A stretch of DNA of 64,000 nucleotides from Poa pratensis (Eukaryota > Streptophyta > Magnoliopsida > Poales > Poaceae), in assembly GCA_947311845.1 (NCBI GenBank), contig CAMZMU010000080.1, forward strand, positions 20,090,132 to 20,154,131, in the 5' to 3' direction. Positions 61,318-64,000 of this stretch are shown here, one piece after another. Numbering within the stretch: position 1 is the stretch's first letter; the number at the start of each line of letters is the position of its first letter. The notes under the pieces are model-generated. The model was given only the letters and a program-made list of their open reading frames with translations. It was not told where the DNA came from and searched no databases. The position numbers were made by a program, and so were the translations under genes.

Positions 61318-61978
61318 TGGTCTCAACATGTTCTTCTTCCGAGTGATGGCCTCCGAGTGCAATCGTTGAACTTTTATTTGTGTCTTGTAACCGTTATTCA
61401 GAAACTTGTTACTGTTGTTTTTAGTTTCTTCGAATTTGCTAATTATGTTATCTAGTATCAAATATGATGAACTTGTGAGGAACACTTTGTGTTATTCATA
61501 AACTATGTGATGTTTGTATTCTAATATCATATGTGATGAACTTGTGTTATTCAAAAACTGTTTACTGCATGTGTACTGTATTCATGTACAACATACCTGT
61601 GCAAATACAAAATACGGTGCATTTTTTTAAAAAAAATTGCAAATTATACCAGTGGCGCACCACAAACTTACCTGTGGCGCACCGTGCACATTACCTGTGG
61701 CGCACCATGTGTATTACCTGTGGCGCACGAGCTGGTGCGCCACTGATAGTGGGGGCACGGCGCGTATATGGATGCCCCCCCTAAGCTTACCTGTGGCGCA
61801 CTAGAGTCGACTATCAGTGGCGCACGGGCTGGTGCGCCACTGATAATTTGGTTACCTGTGGCGCACCGCTAGTGCGCCACAGGTAACACTTACCAGTGGC
61901 GCGAGTTTAGTGGCGTACCACGGTGTGCCACTGATAGTCGATTTTGGTGCGCCACTAGTAGCCTTTTTTCTACTAGTG

Positions 61979-62347
61979 AGTTTCGCGTCAAATGACCAAG
62001 TTATGGTCGTCCCCGTGCCATAGTTTGTGATAATGTGCCCATATTTGACATATAGGTGTATCTTGGTATGACAAACAATGTTGCAGAACTGAGGTTTTTC
62101 AAATTAGTTTTATAAATATTATTTTTCATTTTTTAATTGTCAAAAATGACATTTTTTGTAAAGCAAGTACAAAAAATATGGTGGAAAATGGCACCCATCC
62201 AATTATCACACATAGTAGACCATCTTTTATGGATAATCCAGCAATATTACGAATTTTCTCAGTTTCTACCTAATTTCGCCTATTTAAATGACTTTATGCC
62301 TATTTTCCGAAAGTAATTGAATTTTGAACTACAAGTGTGTGATAGTA
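61979..62347 (+). repeat. Continuation of the 660-bp tandem repeat, unit 2
   Basis: Resumes at AGTTTCGCGTCAAATGACC and matches 49703-50063 closely until GTGTGATAGT, where the sequence diverges. Confidence 0.85.
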
Positions 62348-62865
62348 TTTACAGGTTGCTGGCAGGTGCTACTTGTATTCACTTATTTCTATGTCTAGTT
62401 TGTTTGGTTGCTTAAACTTCTCTATTCTGCTTATAGACGACACATACAATCAGGACAGATTTTCAAATGTTTTTCATATATTCCGAATCCATCATTTTTA
62501 TACTATTTGACCTACTGTTCTTTGTTCTTTGCATGCACGAGCTCGGCTGGGCTGGGATTTATGGGACAGCCTCCTGAAAGTAATGAAGCCCTTGATGTTG
62601 ATTCTATTGGCAAGGGTAGGCCCGGCAGTTGTCAACTCCCAAGTTCCTTTCCTGTGTTACAGAAGAGAATCAAACTGAAGCCATTGTATGTTTACAGAGT
62701 CTACTGGTAGAGCGTGTTATAATGTGATCGCCATTATATGTGTGTAATAGGATGTAACAGATTGATTCTTGCTGTTGTGTGAAGTATTACTTGTGTTTTC
62801 TATCTGTTTTGATTAAGATATTTGTACTTTATTTACTCGCTTATTGAAATCTGAAGAACATGACG
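62348..62865. other. Unassigned spacer with exon-like frame
   Basis: A frame at 62408-62710 contains GLGFMGQPPESNEALDVDS; no family recognised. It could be the C-terminal end of a captured gene or of a CACTA protein. Confidence 0.3.
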
Positions 62866-63036
62866 CTGACAGTTGGGACCCACTAGCAAAAACCTGACAG
62901 TTGGGACACACTAACAAAAAATCTGACAGTTGGGACCCACTAACAAAAAACCTGACAGTTGGGACCCACTGACCAGAAATAGACAGTTCGGACCCACTGT
63001 CCAGAACCTGACATTTGGGACCCATTTGCAAAAAAG
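62866..63036. repeat. Six tandem units of 28-29 bp
   Basis: CTGACAGTTGGGACCCACTA with an A-rich tail begins near 62866, 62894, 62923, 62952, 62980 and 63008. The last two units are more diverged. Confidence 0.85.
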
Positions 63037-63079
63037 AAAACAAATACCACGGCCCCAAAGTAAAAAGGCTGAAATAGTG

Positions 63080-63462
63080 GGCTTAGGCCATGTAGACGAT
63101 CAGAATTGAAAGGAAAATATTCAATATTATTGGGCTCGGCCCACGAACACATAACTGGACCGGGCTGATTCTGCTATATGACCATTTCAATTGGTCACAA
63201 TTTTGCCACGTCAGCCATGCCACGTTGGATTTGACGTGGCGAGGCCAGATAGCCAGTGACCAAAACAATTGCTCATAACACCTATGACCTTTTATTTTAG
63301 TCATAAGCGTCTATTACCATTGCACACAAAAGGTCACATAGTTCCGTTAGTGACTGCCAGCTTTCGACCAACTGTTTTTGGTCACAAAAAGGTCACAGAT
63401 GAAAATACGTGATCATTCAGTGACCAATATGGAGAGTCACTAGTTAGCATATTTCTTGTAGT
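63080..63462. mobile_element. 3' end of a different CACTA family
   Basis: Ends TTTCTTGTAGTG at 63462 (complement CACTACAAGAAA). The last 200 bp repeats GGTCAC/GTGACC words, a subterminal array unlike GTGGCGCAC. The left end of this element was not found. Confidence 0.6.
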
Positions 63463-64000
63463 GTCTTCATCCCCCTTGTTCGATTGGAGCTATGATTCAT
63501 CCACTTCACTCGACTGGGATGATCTATAGTTTAATGTGAGGTTCAAGCTAGTTCCTTGTTTTAGTTCTATGTTTAATTTCGAATTTTAGTTCGATGTTCT
63601 AGTTCAATGTTTAGTTCGAATGTTTATCAAAACTTCGGGTGTTTGAAGTTATTTTACGGCAGCTGTTCGATGAGTCGTGCCCTATTTTACATCACCTGTT
63701 GGAGTTGATCGTTCCTGGTGCCCTAAAAACACGTTTTTGGTGATGTATATTTTACATCAGGCCATTTTGTATACCTATTTTGCATCACCTATTCGAGATG
63801 CTCTAACAAGGCATTCACTAGTAGAAAAAGGGGCAATAGCACTGGTTCTATGTTTAATTTCGAATTTTAGTTCGATGTTCTAGTTCAATGTTTAGTTCGA
63901 ATGTTTATCAAAACTTCGGGTGTTTGAAGTTATTTTAGGGCAGCTGTTCGATGAGTCGTGCCCTATTTTACATCACCTGTTGGAGTTGATCGTTCCTGGT
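63463..64000. repeat. Filler-like duplication of 40277-40632, itself partly repeated
   Basis: 63463-63815 matches the right half and the flank of the Harbinger-like element at 39452-40614 (shared TCTTCATCCCCC at the left and ACAAGGCATTC at the right). CACTAGTAGAAAAAGGGG follows at 63816. From 63845 the sequence repeats 63564 onward with a 281-bp period to the window end. Confidence 0.8.

Larger units (their letters stand above)
50371..61978 (+). mobile_element. Large CACTA (En/Spm) transposon with two genes
   Basis: Ends CACTAGTAGAAAAAAG and CTTTTTTCTACTAGTG are inverted repeats. Target duplication AGT at 50368-50370 and 61979-61981. The interrupted repeat unit is continuous across the insertion. 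11.6 kb. Subterminal arrays of GTGGCGCAC in both orientations lie at 50400-50770 and 61650-61960. Gene 1 (51397-54772) is TNP2-like; gene 2 (56361-61317) has Transposase_24 and ULP1-like regions. A smaller relative is nested at 57891-59285. Frameshifts suggest it is no longer autonomous. Confidence 0.95.

Noticed and set aside
62866..63036. CRISPR-like array
   Set aside because: Contiguous minisatellite without unique spacers.

Overview
This window is plant nuclear DNA, almost certainly from a pooid grass of the Triticeae type (wheat, barley, rye or Aegilops). The evidence is nested transposons (Tat-lineage Gypsy LTR element, CACTA elements, karma-like LINEs, Stowaway, Tourist, hAT and MULE MITEs), spliced genes with GT-AG introns, and GC-rich exons next to AT-rich spacers. 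No rRNA, tRNA, CRISPR array, bacterial operon or phage gene was seen. The species is inferred from transposon style and no search was run.

Layout. 1-16598: a Tat-lineage Gypsy retrotransposon array. The window opens in the 3' internal region of one copy (1-2147). It continues through an LTR (2148-2637) that also serves as 5' LTR of a second, decayed copy (internal 2638-16106, 3' LTR 16107-16598). The second copy has gag, protease, RT, archaeal-type RNase H and integrase on the plus strand and two antisense genes at its 3' end; a 1.35 kb CACTA element sits in its gag. 16599-17092: remnant of a Harbinger-like element broken by the LTR. 17140-18931 (minus): xyloglucan-type fucosyltransferase (GT37) pseudogene. 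19148-21025 (minus): 5'-truncated LINE. 21241-28804: probable Helitron carrying a 3.1 kb CACTA, MITEs, a LINE tail and a 1.06 kb poly(A) retroposon with a clear target duplication.

29343-31054 (plus) is the best intact host gene: a three-exon organic cation/carnitine transporter (518 aa). After it come a hAT MITE, a degenerate near-full-length LINE (31.7-36.6 kb, plus), and a MATH-BTB (BPM-type) gene on the minus strand with one frameshift. 38.0-48.4 kb is intergenic: Harbinger-like elements, a MULE foldback MITE, a Stowaway, duplicated segments, captured exon-like fragments and a possible Helitron 3' end. 48409-48780 (plus) encodes a VQ-motif protein whose C-terminus is read from a transposon repeat.

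48.7-64 kb is mostly CACTA. The main element (50371-61978, TSD AGT) carries a TNP2-type transposase and a second protein with Transposase_24 and ULP1-like regions. Its second gene is interrupted by a 1.4 kb non-autonomous relative (57891-59285). All three relatives share the subterminal motif GTGGCGCAC. In the large element an extra motif array lies in front of the second gene, and both genes share a similar leader just before the start codon. The window ends in filler-like DNA duplicated from about 23 kb upstream.

Host genes in order: fucosyltransferase (dead), cation/carnitine transporter (intact), MATH-BTB (one frameshift), VQ protein (C-terminus replaced). They have no evident functional link. 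Most other coding capacity belongs to transposons.
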